Shown: positions 8,761 through 17,770, counted from the first letter of the stretch. The stretch is 64,000 bases of DNA from Ruminococcaceae bacterium AM07-15 (GCA_003477405.1 QUDE01000005.1:1-64000); one strand, 5' to 3'. The notes: generated by a model from the sequence alone, not told the origin. A program made the numbers and translations.

Positions 8761-9201
8761 TCACCTCAATTCTTTGTAATAGAGCCGTTTGGGGCCGGTG
8801 TTGCGGCTGTCGGCTCTGGGGCGCCCCGGCACATTCCAGTTCCCGCCGCCTCGCAGTCCCGGCGCACATTGCCAGCCGGAAGCCCGCAGGCTGGCTCCGT
8901 TTTCGGTTGCAAGGGTGTAGGTGATGATTTTCTGATAGCCCATCAGTTTCGCAATCCGGGCGCACCGGCTGTAAAGGAAGCTGCACCCATTGGCAATACC
9001 ATCGGTGCAAAGCCGGGTCACTTCCGCTGTTTTCCCATCATCGAGTCGGCGGGCAACGGGGCGCCCAACAATCGCAACTCCATGAACGGCGTCCAAATCA
9101 TCTACGACAGCCACACAGAATTTGCAGCCGCGCACCTGTCCACTGTGCCGGTGATGCGCCAGAACAAACGCATTGGCGTCCCGCAGGGAGATCGGTAGCA
9201 C
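8761..9201 (-). CDS. XF1762-type GNAT-like acetyltransferase
   Basis: A 146-residue protein matching the XF1762 family, a GNAT-like group common in phages and mobile elements: FVLAHHRHSG, RGCKFC, AIVGRPVARRLDDG, EVTRLCTDG and ITYTLATENG. The substrate is unknown. The GTG 9201 start lies 12 bases after GGAGGTG. It is inserted between tadB and tadC, two genes whose products normally work together. It may modify a pilus or defence component, but this is only inference. Confidence 0.78.
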   Translation of the reverse strand: MLPISLRDANAFVLAHHRHSGQVRGCKFCVAVVDDLDAVHGVAIVGRPVARRLDDGKTAEVTRLCTDGIANGCSFLYSRCARIAKLMGYQKIITYTLATENGASLRASGWQCAPGLRGGGNWNVPGRPRADSRNTGPKRLYYKELR

Positions 9202-9228
9202 TCTCGATGGTATCACCTCCTGCCGGGA

Positions 9229-10158
9229 TCAACGCTTGTATTCTACGGGCTTGGTGAGCCGGATCACCGCCGCAAACGAGATCAGCAGCACCAGCAGACA
9301 CACCGCCAGAATCCCTTTGCCAAAGCCCGTATTTACAAGCACATCGTACCAGTCTTTATTCAGGAAGTATAACAATGGGATATTGCCAATGAGCAGGAAC
9401 GCCATTGTGATAAATTCCTTGAAAGGCTCATAAAGCAGATAGTCCAGTTCCGCCGCAACAATCCGCATATCCGAGAGTTTCCCGATGATCGGGGTGAGCG
9501 TGCTTTTCAGGCTCTTATCGTCCTGACAGGCGATAGCTGCATCCACCCATTCCCGAAACACATAGTTGTCCAACTTGGGCTTCATGTTGGAGAGTGCCTG
9601 TTTCACATCGGCGCTTATCATATTGGTTTCGGCCAAGAAGCCCCGGAACACATCTGCCACAGGCGGGTTCAGGTAATGAATGTTTTCTTCCACAGCGGTT
9701 ATCATGCTCTCGCTGCGCAGATAGGAACTTGTGATGATAGACAGTCCGGTTTCAATCTCGTTGTTCATCAGCTTTTTATAGCTGTGAGAGGTGAACAGGA
9801 CATACCAGAACGGGAGCAAGCCCATCCCGGCCGCCAAAACCGGCAGCATAAAGTAGTTCTGAATCACAATACAGATCACAGCACCCATTGCCGCCAGGAA
9901 CAGAGAGAAAGCACAAATGGCGGCAAACTTCCCACCCTTTCCGGTGAGAATCAACATCTCCCGTGCTTCCAGCACGGTTTTACGGATGCCCTTCAGCTCT
10001 TTGGGGTGGTTGACCTGCTGGATTCGCTTGGAAATCGGCTGTCGCCGCCCAGAAAGCGGCTTGGTCAGTTCCTCCGCAAATGTAAAGGGGGTCATGCCCA
10101 GAATCAAGAAGATGCCTGTCAGCATCCCGACAAAGGCCAGCAAAATCAATACAATCAC
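9229..10158 (-). CDS. tadB: TadB-like pilus assembly membrane protein
   Basis: A 309-residue protein with an N-terminal helix, a central pair of helices (about residues 78-125), a cytoplasmic T2SSF-like domain and C-terminal helices. It is the partner of TadC in the inner-membrane platform of Tad pili. GTG 10158 overlaps the cpaF stop as GTGA and has AAGGAGG upstream, showing coupling to the ATPase gene. Length and topology fit the family. Confidence 0.8.
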   Translation of the reverse strand: MIVLILLAFVGMLTGIFLILGMTPFTFAEELTKPLSGRRQPISKRIQQVNHPKELKGIRKTVLEAREMLILTGKGGKFAAICAFSLFLAAMGAVICIVIQNYFMLPVLAAGMGLLPFWYVLFTSHSYKKLMNNEIETGLSIITSSYLRSESMITAVEENIHYLNPPVADVFRGFLAETNMISADVKQALSNMKPKLDNYVFREWVDAAIACQDDKSLKSTLTPIIGKLSDMRIVAAELDYLLYEPFKEFITMAFLLIGNIPLLYFLNKDWYDVLVNTGFGKGILAVCLLVLLISFAAVIRLTKPVEYKR

Positions 10159-11531
10159 GCAGTTTCCTCCTTTCCAGTATCCAGTTTTACACCGCCACCA
10201 GCGATACGCTCCAGCAGACGGGGCGGCATACCGTTTTCCAAAAGCCGCTTTTGCAGGCTGGCCGAGATCGTGGATACCTTTTGAAACTCGCCATGCACCT
10301 TTACCTTGCCATCTTGGACAGAGGTTTCCGACACATGATAGCGGTAGAGGGTGTGGAGCTGCCGAGTGCCGTCCTCCAGAATCTCACATTCGGTGATCTC
10401 CATGACGCGGCGGCTGTTGTCCTCCAGCTTCTTCACAAACAGAACGATAGGAAACGCTTCTGTCACCAGGTTATACAGGGTTTTATCGCCCATGTCGTAT
10501 TTCTGGGTACACAGCGTCACCATGCGGTAATAGGTTGCTTTGCAGCTATTGGCATGGGTGGTGGTGATAACTGCGTGGCCGGTGCGGGCCGCCTCCTGTG
10601 CGGCGAATGCCTCGGCCGATTTCATCTCACCGACACACACAATGTCCGGGTTACAGGTCAGGGCAAACTCCAAAAGGCGCTCCTGATCGTAGTTCTGCTT
10701 GGGATCGTCAGAAAAACGGGTAACGGTATGGACTACATTGTTGATGACATTTCCTTCGGCATCCTCTTTCACAAGGTCAAATTCGCGGCACCCATTTTCA
10801 ATGGTGAAGATTCTCTTTTCGTTGGGAATGGTGGAGAGAATCCAGCTCATCAGCGTAGTTTTACCGCTGCCGGTGGAACCAGTCACGCAGATGGACAAAC
10901 CGAACCGGAGAACTTCGGCCAGAAAGTCCAGCATTTCGGCGGTGGCTGTCCCGTAGCCAATGAAATCATCACGGCTCAACTTCTTGGGATTCACGATACG
11001 AATGGATGCAGCCACACCTTTTTCTTTGTCCGTGAGCGGATTGCCCAGAACCGTGATACGGATTTTATTGGAGAGATGGCCCACCACACCCGGCTGACTG
11101 TTATCCAGAATCATGCCGGACTTATGAAGGAGTCTGCGGATTACATCAACAGCGTGCTGTGGGGTCTGGAACCGATCTTTGGTGGGAACCACACGCCCGT
11201 CCGCATAAGTGATTTTCACATCTTTCCACGAATTGATGTTAATTTCCTCCACATCATTTGCGAAAAGATAGGGCGTCAAGAAGGAGAACTCGGCCATTTC
11301 CGTATAGAGTTTGTCGATCAGTTCCTCATGGCTCATGCCCTCAACGCCCAGACTGTAATCGTTGAGATACTTTGCGATGTATGCGGTGATCTGCTGGTGC
11401 TGCTCCTCCGGGTTATCGGTAATCAGGGTCGAATACTTGCTGGCGAGATATTCCTGAATCTCTGCCAGCACTTCGGGAAATGTCCGCTTGTTCCTGCTGG
11501 TATTGAAGAACAGGTCAATATTACTTGCCAT
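10155..11531 (-). CDS. cpaF: CpaF/TadA secretion ATPase
   Basis: A 458-residue type II/IV secretion ATPase of the CpaF/TadA group. Walker A (TGSTGSGKTT) lies near residue 218, the Asp-box/Walker B region (NPDIVCVGEM) near 294, and the His-box THAN soon after. It drives assembly of Tad pili or, as a VirB11-like enzyme, could serve the type IV secretion channel. ATG 11531 follows GGGAGGTG; it overlaps cpaE by 11 bases. Confidence 0.92.
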   Translation of the reverse strand: MASNIDLFFNTSRNKRTFPEVLAEIQEYLASKYSTLITDNPEEQHQQITAYIAKYLNDYSLGVEGMSHEELIDKLYTEMAEFSFLTPYLFANDVEEININSWKDVKITYADGRVVPTKDRFQTPQHAVDVIRRLLHKSGMILDNSQPGVVGHLSNKIRITVLGNPLTDKEKGVAASIRIVNPKKLSRDDFIGYGTATAEMLDFLAEVLRFGLSICVTGSTGSGKTTLMSWILSTIPNEKRIFTIENGCREFDLVKEDAEGNVINNVVHTVTRFSDDPKQNYDQERLLEFALTCNPDIVCVGEMKSAEAFAAQEAARTGHAVITTTHANSCKATYYRMVTLCTQKYDMGDKTLYNLVTEAFPIVLFVKKLEDNSRRVMEITECEILEDGTRQLHTLYRYHVSETSVQDGKVKVHGEFQKVSTISASLQKRLLENGMPPRLLERIAGGGVKLDTGKEETA

Positions 11532-12276
11532 CTCCGAACACCTCCCCGGCAATAGCGGCAATGACCGGCTCATAGGTCTTGGCCTCTTTACCGGAAAGCG
11601 GTTCCAGCAGTTTCAGCGTCGCCGCCTGTTCCTCCAACGAAGGAAGATACGGCAGCCGGTATTTCACACCGCCAAAGGAGTTCTCGTATTCGCTGCCACC
11701 CTGATAAGGGCGCGTGTTGGACAGCACCTTGATGTGCTGTTCCGGTTTGAACTTTCTGTCAGCAACCAGCGACAGATAGGACGAGAAGTAGGAGATGGCC
11801 TTCAGGTCACAGCTGCACACCCGCAGCACATCATCCGCCACCTCCAGTGCGGTGGTCGCCAGCACATTGCCGGTCAAAAGGCTGGTGCAGTCCACAATCA
11901 CATAGTCTGCGATGTGCCGCAGCAGAACCAGCATATCCACCGCCTTTTCCTTGCTGTACTCCGCATGGGTAAAGACATTTTCACCGGCCTTGTAGCCCAG
12001 AAAGCTGATATAGGGGTTTTTCTCACAGGGAACACAGGTTTTGAGAACCTGTTCCTGCGTCATTCCGGGAGCCGCCAGCAGTTCGCCTACGGACACATCC
12101 GGCAGTTTCTTCTCGCTGACCACAGCCGGAAGCGTGGGCGCTGTCACATCGGTAAACACCAGCACCACATTTTTCTTCCGCTTGGACAATTCCAGGGCCA
12201 GTTTGACCGCAGTTACGGTTTTCCCAGCCCCAGGGCTGCCCCACACAGCAAGCATCTGTTTCTGCTTATTCGCCAT
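11521..12276 (-). CDS. CpaE-like P-loop ATPase
   Basis: A 251-residue ParA/MinD-related ATPase with the P-loop WGSPGAGKT at residues 11-19. In Tad systems CpaE (TadZ) places the pilus at its site in the cell. There is no receiver domain, so this is a short form. ATG 12276 has AGGAGG upstream and overlaps the cpaB end by 11 bases. An unrelated partition ATPase is less likely given the neighbours. Confidence 0.8.
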   Translation of the reverse strand: MANKQKQMLAVWGSPGAGKTVTAVKLALELSKRKKNVVLVFTDVTAPTLPAVVSEKKLPDVSVGELLAAPGMTQEQVLKTCVPCEKNPYISFLGYKAGENVFTHAEYSKEKAVDMLVLLRHIADYVIVDCTSLLTGNVLATTALEVADDVLRVCSCDLKAISYFSSYLSLVADRKFKPEQHIKVLSNTRPYQGGSEYENSFGGVKYRLPYLPSLEEQAATLKLLEPLSGKEAKTYEPVIAAIAGEVFGDGK

Positions 12277-13141
12277 CGGTATTCTCAACCTCCTGTTCCT
12301 CTGCGGGTTCATTGCCGGCCGCATTATCGCCGGTGCTGTCGGCCGCATGGTTATCATCGGACACTTCACCCTGTTCGCCGTCCTGAGCTGCGGTAGCTTC
12401 CTCCGGCTCCACAAAGAATTGATCCTGAGCTGCCAGGAACTTTTCGGCGTTCTCACGGGTTCCACGGTACACAAACGCCAGGTGCAGACTGTTGGATTCT
12501 TCCAAGTGTGCGAGGATCTGTGCCTGTTCGGTATTTACCAGCAGGGTAATAGTGGAAGGAAGCGATTCTTCGGGATTTTCTTCCTCATCCTCCTGGGGCG
12601 CCTGATATTCCTTGTCGGCGCCGGAACTCTGTGTTGCGGCCAGGACTTCTACATACTTGAGTTCCGGGGGCTGTGTGGTTTCTCCGGTGTCTTTATCGGT
12701 TGCAAAGAGCATGATGATGTCGCCAGCCTCCACCTTGCCGGAACCGCCTTTGGCAAAAGTGGGAATGGTAACGGAGATCGCCACTTTGGAGCCGTCCAGT
12801 TTGGTCAGGTATTCGTACTGAGTCAGCGGTTCAGAAGAAAGCCAGCCGGTGTTTACATCCGTATTCTTGCGAAGTTCCACATCGGTATATCGGCCAACTA
12901 CCTCGTCAAGCGATGTGGCAATGCTGTCGGGCATACCGGATGCGCCTCTGGTGTAGACCTCAACCATATCCGCCGTGATATAAGTACCACGGGGAATCAC
13001 CTCGGCTTTTACCCGTACCGCTTCGGTCTGGGCCTTCAAACCCGCATTGAAAAGGGGCGTGATGCCAAAACAAACCAGAACGGCCAGCAGGATGCAAACC
13101 GCACCGATGATCGTCCGGTTTCTGAAAATATTCTTGTTCAA
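12266..13141 (-). CDS. cpaB: CpaB/RcpC-like pilus protein with SAF domain
   Basis: A 291-residue protein with one N-terminal membrane helix (about residues 10-30), then a SAF-like domain (EVIPRGTYITADMV), an RcpC/CpaB middle and an acidic, disordered C-terminus of about 60 residues. CpaB proteins form a periplasmic or wall-side part of Tad pili. The start is TTG 13141 with GGAGGT upstream. The acidic tail does not end in the shared LEL motif. Confidence 0.8.
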   Translation of the reverse strand: MNKNIFRNRTIIGAVCILLAVLVCFGITPLFNAGLKAQTEAVRVKAEVIPRGTYITADMVEVYTRGASGMPDSIATSLDEVVGRYTDVELRKNTDVNTGWLSSEPLTQYEYLTKLDGSKVAISVTIPTFAKGGSGKVEAGDIIMLFATDKDTGETTQPPELKYVEVLAATQSSGADKEYQAPQEDEEENPEESLPSTITLLVNTEQAQILAHLEESNSLHLAFVYRGTRENAEKFLAAQDQFFVEPEEATAAQDGEQGEVSDDNHAADSTGDNAAGNEPAEEQEVENTDGE

Positions 13142-13159
13142 GTTGATACCTCCATTTGT

Positions 13160-13606
13160 TCAGATTACAGCGGCCGCAGCCGCCAGCCAATAAGCAGTTA
13201 CGCCGCCAATGCAGAAGAATGGGGCAAGTGGCAGCCGGATGGAAGAAAAGTCCTGCCTGCGTACTCCAAACAGCATCACTCCTGTAAGCACGGCCAGGAT
13301 CAGAGATAAAATGCTGTGTAGCAAACCAGGCCACACTCCCAGAACAAAGCCACAAGCCCCCATCAGCTTAATGTCCCCACCGCCAATGGCAAGGGTTTTC
13401 CCATGTGTCAGTAATGTAGCCAACAGGTACGGACCTCCCGTAACAAGAAGCCCCGCCACAGAAGCGGCGGGGCGCAGCTCTATCAAGCCACAAACTAAAA
13501 TCATGGCCGGAATCAGATTGGGAATCTCTCGTTCTTTCATATCCCAGAGCGCAGCACAAGCCAACAGCAGGCCAAATACCACGCCTTTTACAATCAGAGG
13601 ATTCAT
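13160..13606 (-). CDS. Prepilin peptidase (TadV/CpaA-like, A24 family)
   Basis: A 148-residue membrane peptidase with several helices. The two aspartates of the A24 family are visible: Asp22 in ALWDMKEREIPN and the Asp of GGGDIKLMG near residue 77. It lacks the N-terminal methylase domain, as in TadV/CpaA. It should cleave the pilin-like proteins of this element (Maff2, DUF4320, TadE-like). Start ATG 13606 overlaps the preceding stop as ATGA. Confidence 0.9.
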   Translation of the reverse strand: MNPLIVKGVVFGLLLACAALWDMKEREIPNLIPAMILVCGLIELRPAASVAGLLVTGGPYLLATLLTHGKTLAIGGGDIKLMGACGFVLGVWPGLLHSILSLILAVLTGVMLFGVRRQDFSSIRLPLAPFFCIGGVTAYWLAAAAAVI

Positions 13607-14322
13607 GGCTCCATATCACCGACCCACTCCAGATCCGGGTTGTCCAGTATCTCGCTATGCAAATCATAGAAATACCGCAGTTCCGCAGGCGGCTCACCAT
13701 TGACGTCAAACTCATGGCGGCGAAGTTCATTTAACCTTTTTCCCGCTGCTTGCTTTGCCGTGCTTTGGATTCTGTCTATATCCAGATAGGAGTAATCAAC
13801 TCCCATCCATTCCGTGTAGAGAGCCGCCAAAGGCTGCGGATAAGACAACAGAGCGTCCGTTTCCCACTCGTCCAACCCTTCCTCCAGATGGCAGAGGAAA
13901 TCTTCTTTGATGATCTTCTCGTAGGCATGGTCAAGAATTTCTTTAGGCGGCAGGGCGGCGAGTTCTTCCATGCGGGCATCAAACTCGGCTTTGGCCCGTT
14001 CATAGAGCAGATCGCCCCGATACTCGGCGCCTTTGTCCTGAAGGAAGTAGTACACCACTTCGCTGATATTGTTCGGATTCATGCAGCGATCCGGGACGGG
14101 GGTATTACGGAATAACCATGCCGATTCCAATACATTTTCCATCGCAAGCAGCATATCCCGTTGAATATCGCACAGCGGTATATTTTCCAGCTCTTCTCGG
14201 ATTGCGAGCATGGTCTGAAGCTGCTCAAAATACGGATCACCGGAAGAAAGTTCCTCCGGCGGTCGGGCAAAGCGATGGATTTCCGTTTCCAGCTTTTCTT
14301 TTAATGCGTCAGTTTCCAGCAT
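13603..14322 (-). CDS. DUF3848 domain protein
   Basis: A 239-residue protein. The middle matches DUF3848 (LYERAKAEFDARMEEL, LPPKEILDHAYEKIIKEDFL, PLAALYTEWM), a family of unknown function typical of Clostridia ICEs. ATG 14322 has GGAGGTG upstream. It overlaps the prepilin peptidase gene by ATGA. It ends VGDMEP, a weak form of the acidic tail. No enzymatic motif seen. Confidence 0.75.
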   Translation of the reverse strand: MLETDALKEKLETEIHRFARPPEELSSGDPYFEQLQTMLAIREELENIPLCDIQRDMLLAMENVLESAWLFRNTPVPDRCMNPNNISEVVYYFLQDKGAEYRGDLLYERAKAEFDARMEELAALPPKEILDHAYEKIIKEDFLCHLEEGLDEWETDALLSYPQPLAALYTEWMGVDYSYLDIDRIQSTAKQAAGKRLNELRRHEFDVNGEPPAELRYFYDLHSEILDNPDLEWVGDMEP

Positions 14323-14334
14323 GAATCACCTCCA

Positions 14335-14427
14335 TCACATGATTTGTCGATAGAATACGGCGATGGCGGTCATTGCGACCGCCATGCCGATAAAAATGGG
14401 CCACGGGTTCCAATTTTTCTGAAACAT
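14335..14427 (-). CDS. 30-residue single-pass membrane microprotein
   Basis: A short reading frame with GTGGAG seven bases before ATG 14427. The product has a Lys/Trp start and one membrane helix (roughly residues 9-26). It lies between the C5 methyltransferase and the DUF3848 gene, two bases from the former, in a tight operon. A similar microprotein is at 34255. Function unknown; it could steady a membrane complex. Confidence 0.55.
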   Translation of the reverse strand: MFQKNWNPWPIFIGMAVAMTAIAVFYRQIM

Positions 14428-14428
14428 C

Positions 14429-15886
14429 TTATTCTCCACATTCCAATGCCTTCTGTGCGGCAAGGATTTGTTTCCCAATGGCGTAGATTACAGGCACCGT
14501 CACGGAATTACCGGCTTGCCGGTATAGCTGATTGTCGCTATTAACTGCCCGTGCCTTATCAAACATCTCGTCCGTAAAGCCTTGCAGTCGCCAGCACTCA
14601 CGGGGCGTCAGTCTGCGGATCAGGCCGCACCCGGCAAAAGCTGTGCCTTGATTACAAGAGGTTTCCAGCGTCGTGGCAAGGTCTTTGCCGACCCGTCCGC
14701 GCCGCGTCTTGCTCTCCGGGAAAGAAAGGTTGATACTGTCGCCGCAGCGGGCAATATCATATCCTTTCTTTGTCGCTTCTCGAATCTGCATCCCGTAGGG
14801 ACACTCATCGCAGTCTTGAAATAGCACTCCATGCCGATCCTGCGCCGTAACGGTGAAAGACGGCTCCCCGCAGTTCTTGATTCTCCGTCCGTTTTGCCGT
14901 TTTTCTTCCCGATCTGGGGTCACGACAGCACGGCAACCATAGAACACCCCGGAACTGCCGCCCCAATTACTGATGGTGCGGTTATAGGCGGAGAGGATGC
15001 AACGGGCTTCTCTGGTGAGTTTCGCCTTCCCGGTGCAAATGTCCACAAAGGACAGAACCGCATCCTTGTCCATCCCTGCGGGAGAGATCAGAACACCGGA
15101 ATTGTCCCCGCCACGGTTGGTAATGCCGCTGTTATACTTGGCCTTGATGCAGCGGGCGTGATCGGTCAGCTTGGGATTACCATTGCAAAGGTCAACGAAA
15201 TACAGGCCGGTCTTTCCTCCCCAGCCACCAGACTGTGCAGCCATTGTTACGCTGATGCCTGCCGGGTCATAGACGCGCTGCCCCTGCATACCACCTATGA
15301 GTTGGATAAGAGCTTTGCCACTGCCTGCGGGGACAGGAAATATTTTGGGTCCGCGTCCGGCTCCAGGATGTCGGCAAGCGACAATGAACACTCGCTCTCG
15401 ATTTTGAGGGGGGCCGAAATACTTTGTATTGAGCAGTCCGTATTCGATATGGTAGCCGAGTGAGGCCAGCGTATCGAGAACGGTCGCAAAGTCCCATCCT
15501 CCATGAATGGATAGGAGATTCTTAACATTTTCAAGGACAATCCATGTGGGTCGATTTTCAGGACTTTGGCCTTTGACGAGTTGAGCAAGTGTAAAAAAGA
15601 GTCCACTTCTTGCTCCGTCAAGCCCTCGCTGGCGGCCAGCGACCGAAATATCCTGACACGGGAATCCTCCTGCCCACAGGTCTGCTCTGGGGAGATCTGC
15701 GGGGGCGACTTTTGTGATGTCGGCTGCATACCATTCATCCTCCTTTACATCGTGAATGGCTCTGTAACTGCGGTCGGCATACTTATCAATCTCACAATGC
15801 CCCACACAGCGCATCCCGCATAGCTCAAAGCCCTTGCGGAAACCGCCGATGCCTGCGAAGAAATCCAGAAATGTCATCTGCTCCAT
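14429..15886 (-). CDS. DNA cytosine-5 methyltransferase
   Basis: A 485-residue C5-cytosine methyltransferase. Visible motifs are I (FFAGIGGFRKGFE, residue about 8), IV (GGFPCQDIS, about 74, catalytic Cys), VI (LENVKN), VIII (QNRERVF), IX (RRLTPRECWRLQGF) and X (GNSVTVPVI). The target-recognition region is unusually long and holds two similar blocks (YNSGITNRGGDNSGV and YNRTISNWGGSSGV). No restriction endonuclease is adjacent, so it is probably an orphan methylase protecting transferred DNA. ATG 15886 has GAGG upstream. Confidence 0.92.
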   Translation of the reverse strand: MEQMTFLDFFAGIGGFRKGFELCGMRCVGHCEIDKYADRSYRAIHDVKEDEWYAADITKVAPADLPRADLWAGGFPCQDISVAGRQRGLDGARSGLFFTLAQLVKGQSPENRPTWIVLENVKNLLSIHGGWDFATVLDTLASLGYHIEYGLLNTKYFGPPQNRERVFIVACRHPGAGRGPKIFPVPAGSGKALIQLIGGMQGQRVYDPAGISVTMAAQSGGWGGKTGLYFVDLCNGNPKLTDHARCIKAKYNSGITNRGGDNSGVLISPAGMDKDAVLSFVDICTGKAKLTREARCILSAYNRTISNWGGSSGVFYGCRAVVTPDREEKRQNGRRIKNCGEPSFTVTAQDRHGVLFQDCDECPYGMQIREATKKGYDIARCGDSINLSFPESKTRRGRVGKDLATTLETSCNQGTAFAGCGLIRRLTPRECWRLQGFTDEMFDKARAVNSDNQLYRQAGNSVTVPVIYAIGKQILAAQKALECGE

Positions 15887-15894
15887 CGGCAGCC

Positions 15895-16377
15895 TCACAG
15901 TTCTGCCGTCATATCCTCGTCAAGCTCATCCTGCTCGATTTCATTCATGTGGTTGGTTTCTTCCTGTTCGTCCTCAAGCTCCATCAGCTTCACAAAGACG
16001 GCGTTAACAACGCACGGATCAATCTCCGTGACATATCGGGTGGTCGGGTCTACCTGATGTGCCTCCCTCGGCTCTCTTGTGTCAGGGAAGTCCGTTTTGC
16101 CCGCTCGGTCAAGCACGGCCTGATCGAACCGTGCGTCCCAATCGGAAAACTGGATAGTACGGGACAGCACATACATCGCCCGTTCTGTTCCATAACAGCG
16201 CACCAATTCTTCGATAAAGGCGTCCAGTTCACGGGTATTGAAGGCAGTCATGGCCTTATCCTGAATGAAGTTGCGGCAGGACATATTGATGTTGTAGCTG
16301 TCACACCAGAGAGCCGCTTCATCCTTTCGGGCGGCTTCCTCCAGCGAGGGGTAGTAGACCGGAATGGTTGCGTACAT
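15895..16377 (-). CDS. DUF3849 domain protein
   Basis: A 160-residue protein with the DUF3849 pattern: IPVYYPSLEEAARKDE, CRNFIQDKA, YGTERAMYVLSRTIQ. The family is of unknown function and found on ICEs. ATG 16377 overlaps the prgI stop (TAATG). The protein ends DELDEDMTAEL, a member of the shared acidic-tail group. It links the transfer-channel genes to the methyltransferase. Confidence 0.78.
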   Translation of the reverse strand: MYATIPVYYPSLEEAARKDEAALWCDSYNINMSCRNFIQDKAMTAFNTRELDAFIEELVRCYGTERAMYVLSRTIQFSDWDARFDQAVLDRAGKTDFPDTREPREAHQVDPTTRYVTEIDPCVVNAVFVKLMELEDEQEETNHMNEIEQDELDEDMTAEL

Positions 16378-16700
16378 TATTCAAGCCCCCATTCATCCCC
16401 GTAACGATACGGGTAGATTTTCTGTCCGCGTAAAAAGCGAATCAGGTTTTGCACCTGATCTACCACGGACAAATTGCTCTGGTCTTTGGTAGTCATCATC
16501 ACAGAGCCAAAGATACCGGCCAGGGCCAGGATAACGGTGGTTGTCACATTCCCGGTAAAGAGCCAGGCCAGCGCCGCTATGCCGCCCATCACCAGGGACC
16601 CCACAATGGATTGAAAAAGCTGTTTTTTCCCAAAGCCAGTAAACAGTTCGGCCTCCGGCTTCACGCCCAGAGGGATGTAGAGTTTCAAATCTTCGTCCAT
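16377..16700 (-). CDS. prgI: PrgI family type IV secretion protein
   Basis: A 107-residue protein with a soluble start (YIPLGVKPEAELFTGFG), two membrane helices (about residues 32-70) and a short C-terminal tail ending in the region QKIYPYRYG. This is the PrgI family, the Gram-positive counterpart of VirB3 that sits with VirB4. ATG 16700 follows GGAGGTG. It lies next to the small membrane protein and VirB6. Confidence 0.88.
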   Translation of the reverse strand: MDEDLKLYIPLGVKPEAELFTGFGKKQLFQSIVGSLVMGGIAALAWLFTGNVTTTVILALAGIFGSVMMTTKDQSNLSVVDQVQNLIRFLRGQKIYPYRYGDEWGLE

Positions 16701-16712
16701 TTGCACCTCCTG

Positions 16713-16922
16713 TCAGGAATAGTAGTACAGAATCAGATCTTTGATTTGCCAGATGGATTCTGCGATGATGTAGAAGATCACTGTGTTACGGGCGCGCTTT
16801 TTATACTGCGCCGCCTGTTCCTCGGCTGCAGTCAAGCGCACCAGGCAGTAGACGAAACGGGCTACCGCACCAACGCGCACAAGCAGGATGATGGCATTTG
16901 AAATATCGTCCATTGTCACCAT
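16713..16922 (-). CDS. Small two-helix transfer membrane protein
   Basis: A 69-residue protein with two likely membrane helices (residues 8-30 and 45-66) around a short charged loop. It stands between virB6 and prgI, where a small channel subunit is usual. GAGGTG precedes ATG 16922; ATG 16913 is also possible. Family not recognised; a channel role is inferred from context. Confidence 0.62.
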   Translation of the reverse strand: MVTMDDISNAIILLVRVGAVARFVYCLVRLTAAEEQAAQYKKRARNTVIFYIIAESIWQIKDLILYYYS

Positions 16923-16933
16923 CAGCCATCACC

Positions 16934-17770
16934 TCACTTTCCCATGCCCTTGACCATCTGCACCAGCCGTACAGAATGGTATGCGTTGTTGACAATGGCG
17001 CCGCCGCCACCGCCACCAGTCGTAATGAGGAAGTCCTGAAGGAACTTCGGTGTCCGCACCGCAAGAATCATACAGGCCACGCCCCAGAAAATGTGCATAT
17101 TCATCATCAGGCCAACCCCCAATTTCGCAAGAGAAACCTGAATTACCACAGAGAGCGCAGACTGGAAGAACTTACTCATGTAGGGCTTGAACACGCCTTT
17201 GTCATTGTCAATCAGACCTACGCAGGCCAACGGAATACCTACTCGCAAAATCAGGATTTCAAGCCCGCGCATCAGGAATTGGAAATATAGGATGAAATAG
17301 ACGATGACAAATACCAAGCCAAAGATGGCTGTCACAAGCCCCATTGATGAAATGCCGGATACCCAGCCCGCCCAATCGTAAGCGGTGGCAAGGCCGATGG
17401 CCTCCAGCATTTTATTGCTCATTTCTTCTACAATCGTGGCAAGCCAGTCATACATGGTGGGAAAGCAGATTGCCACAGCCATAGCCTTGAAAAAGTTTGT
17501 GAGAATGGCAATAGGCTCCTCGTCGGCGTCCCCGTCTGACCACAGAACATAGGTTTCAAAGCCTTTTTTCAGGAACTTCAGCACAATCAGGGATACGCCA
17601 AAGCCGAATACAATGTCGAACAAGGACTGAAACAAATCGACCCCGGCCAAGGTGGACATATACTGCTCTGCGTACAGGGTAAGAGGGATAATCCCTTCCA
17701 TCAGCCCATCAATATAGGCGATTGCTCCATTCAGCAGGGCCACGATCAGCAGCACTAAGATATATTCCAA
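16934..17770 (-). CDS. VirB6/TrbL-like channel protein
   Basis: A 278-residue polytopic membrane protein with about six helices and a Gly-rich loop (TTGGGGGG) near the C-terminus, the layout of VirB6/TrbL in Gram-positive conjugation systems. It forms part of the inner-membrane pore. The start is TTG 17770 with GGAGGTGG nine bases upstream. The start codon is one arm of an 11-bp inverted repeat (see 17762-17830), so translation may be controlled by RNA folding. Confidence 0.82.
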   Translation of the reverse strand: MEYILVLLIVALLNGAIAYIDGLMEGIIPLTLYAEQYMSTLAGVDLFQSLFDIVFGFGVSLIVLKFLKKGFETYVLWSDGDADEEPIAILTNFFKAMAVAICFPTMYDWLATIVEEMSNKMLEAIGLATAYDWAGWVSGISSMGLVTAIFGLVFVIVYFILYFQFLMRGLEILILRVGIPLACVGLIDNDKGVFKPYMSKFFQSALSVVIQVSLAKLGVGLMMNMHIFWGVACMILAVRTPKFLQDFLITTGGGGGGAIVNNAYHSVRLVQMVKGMGK

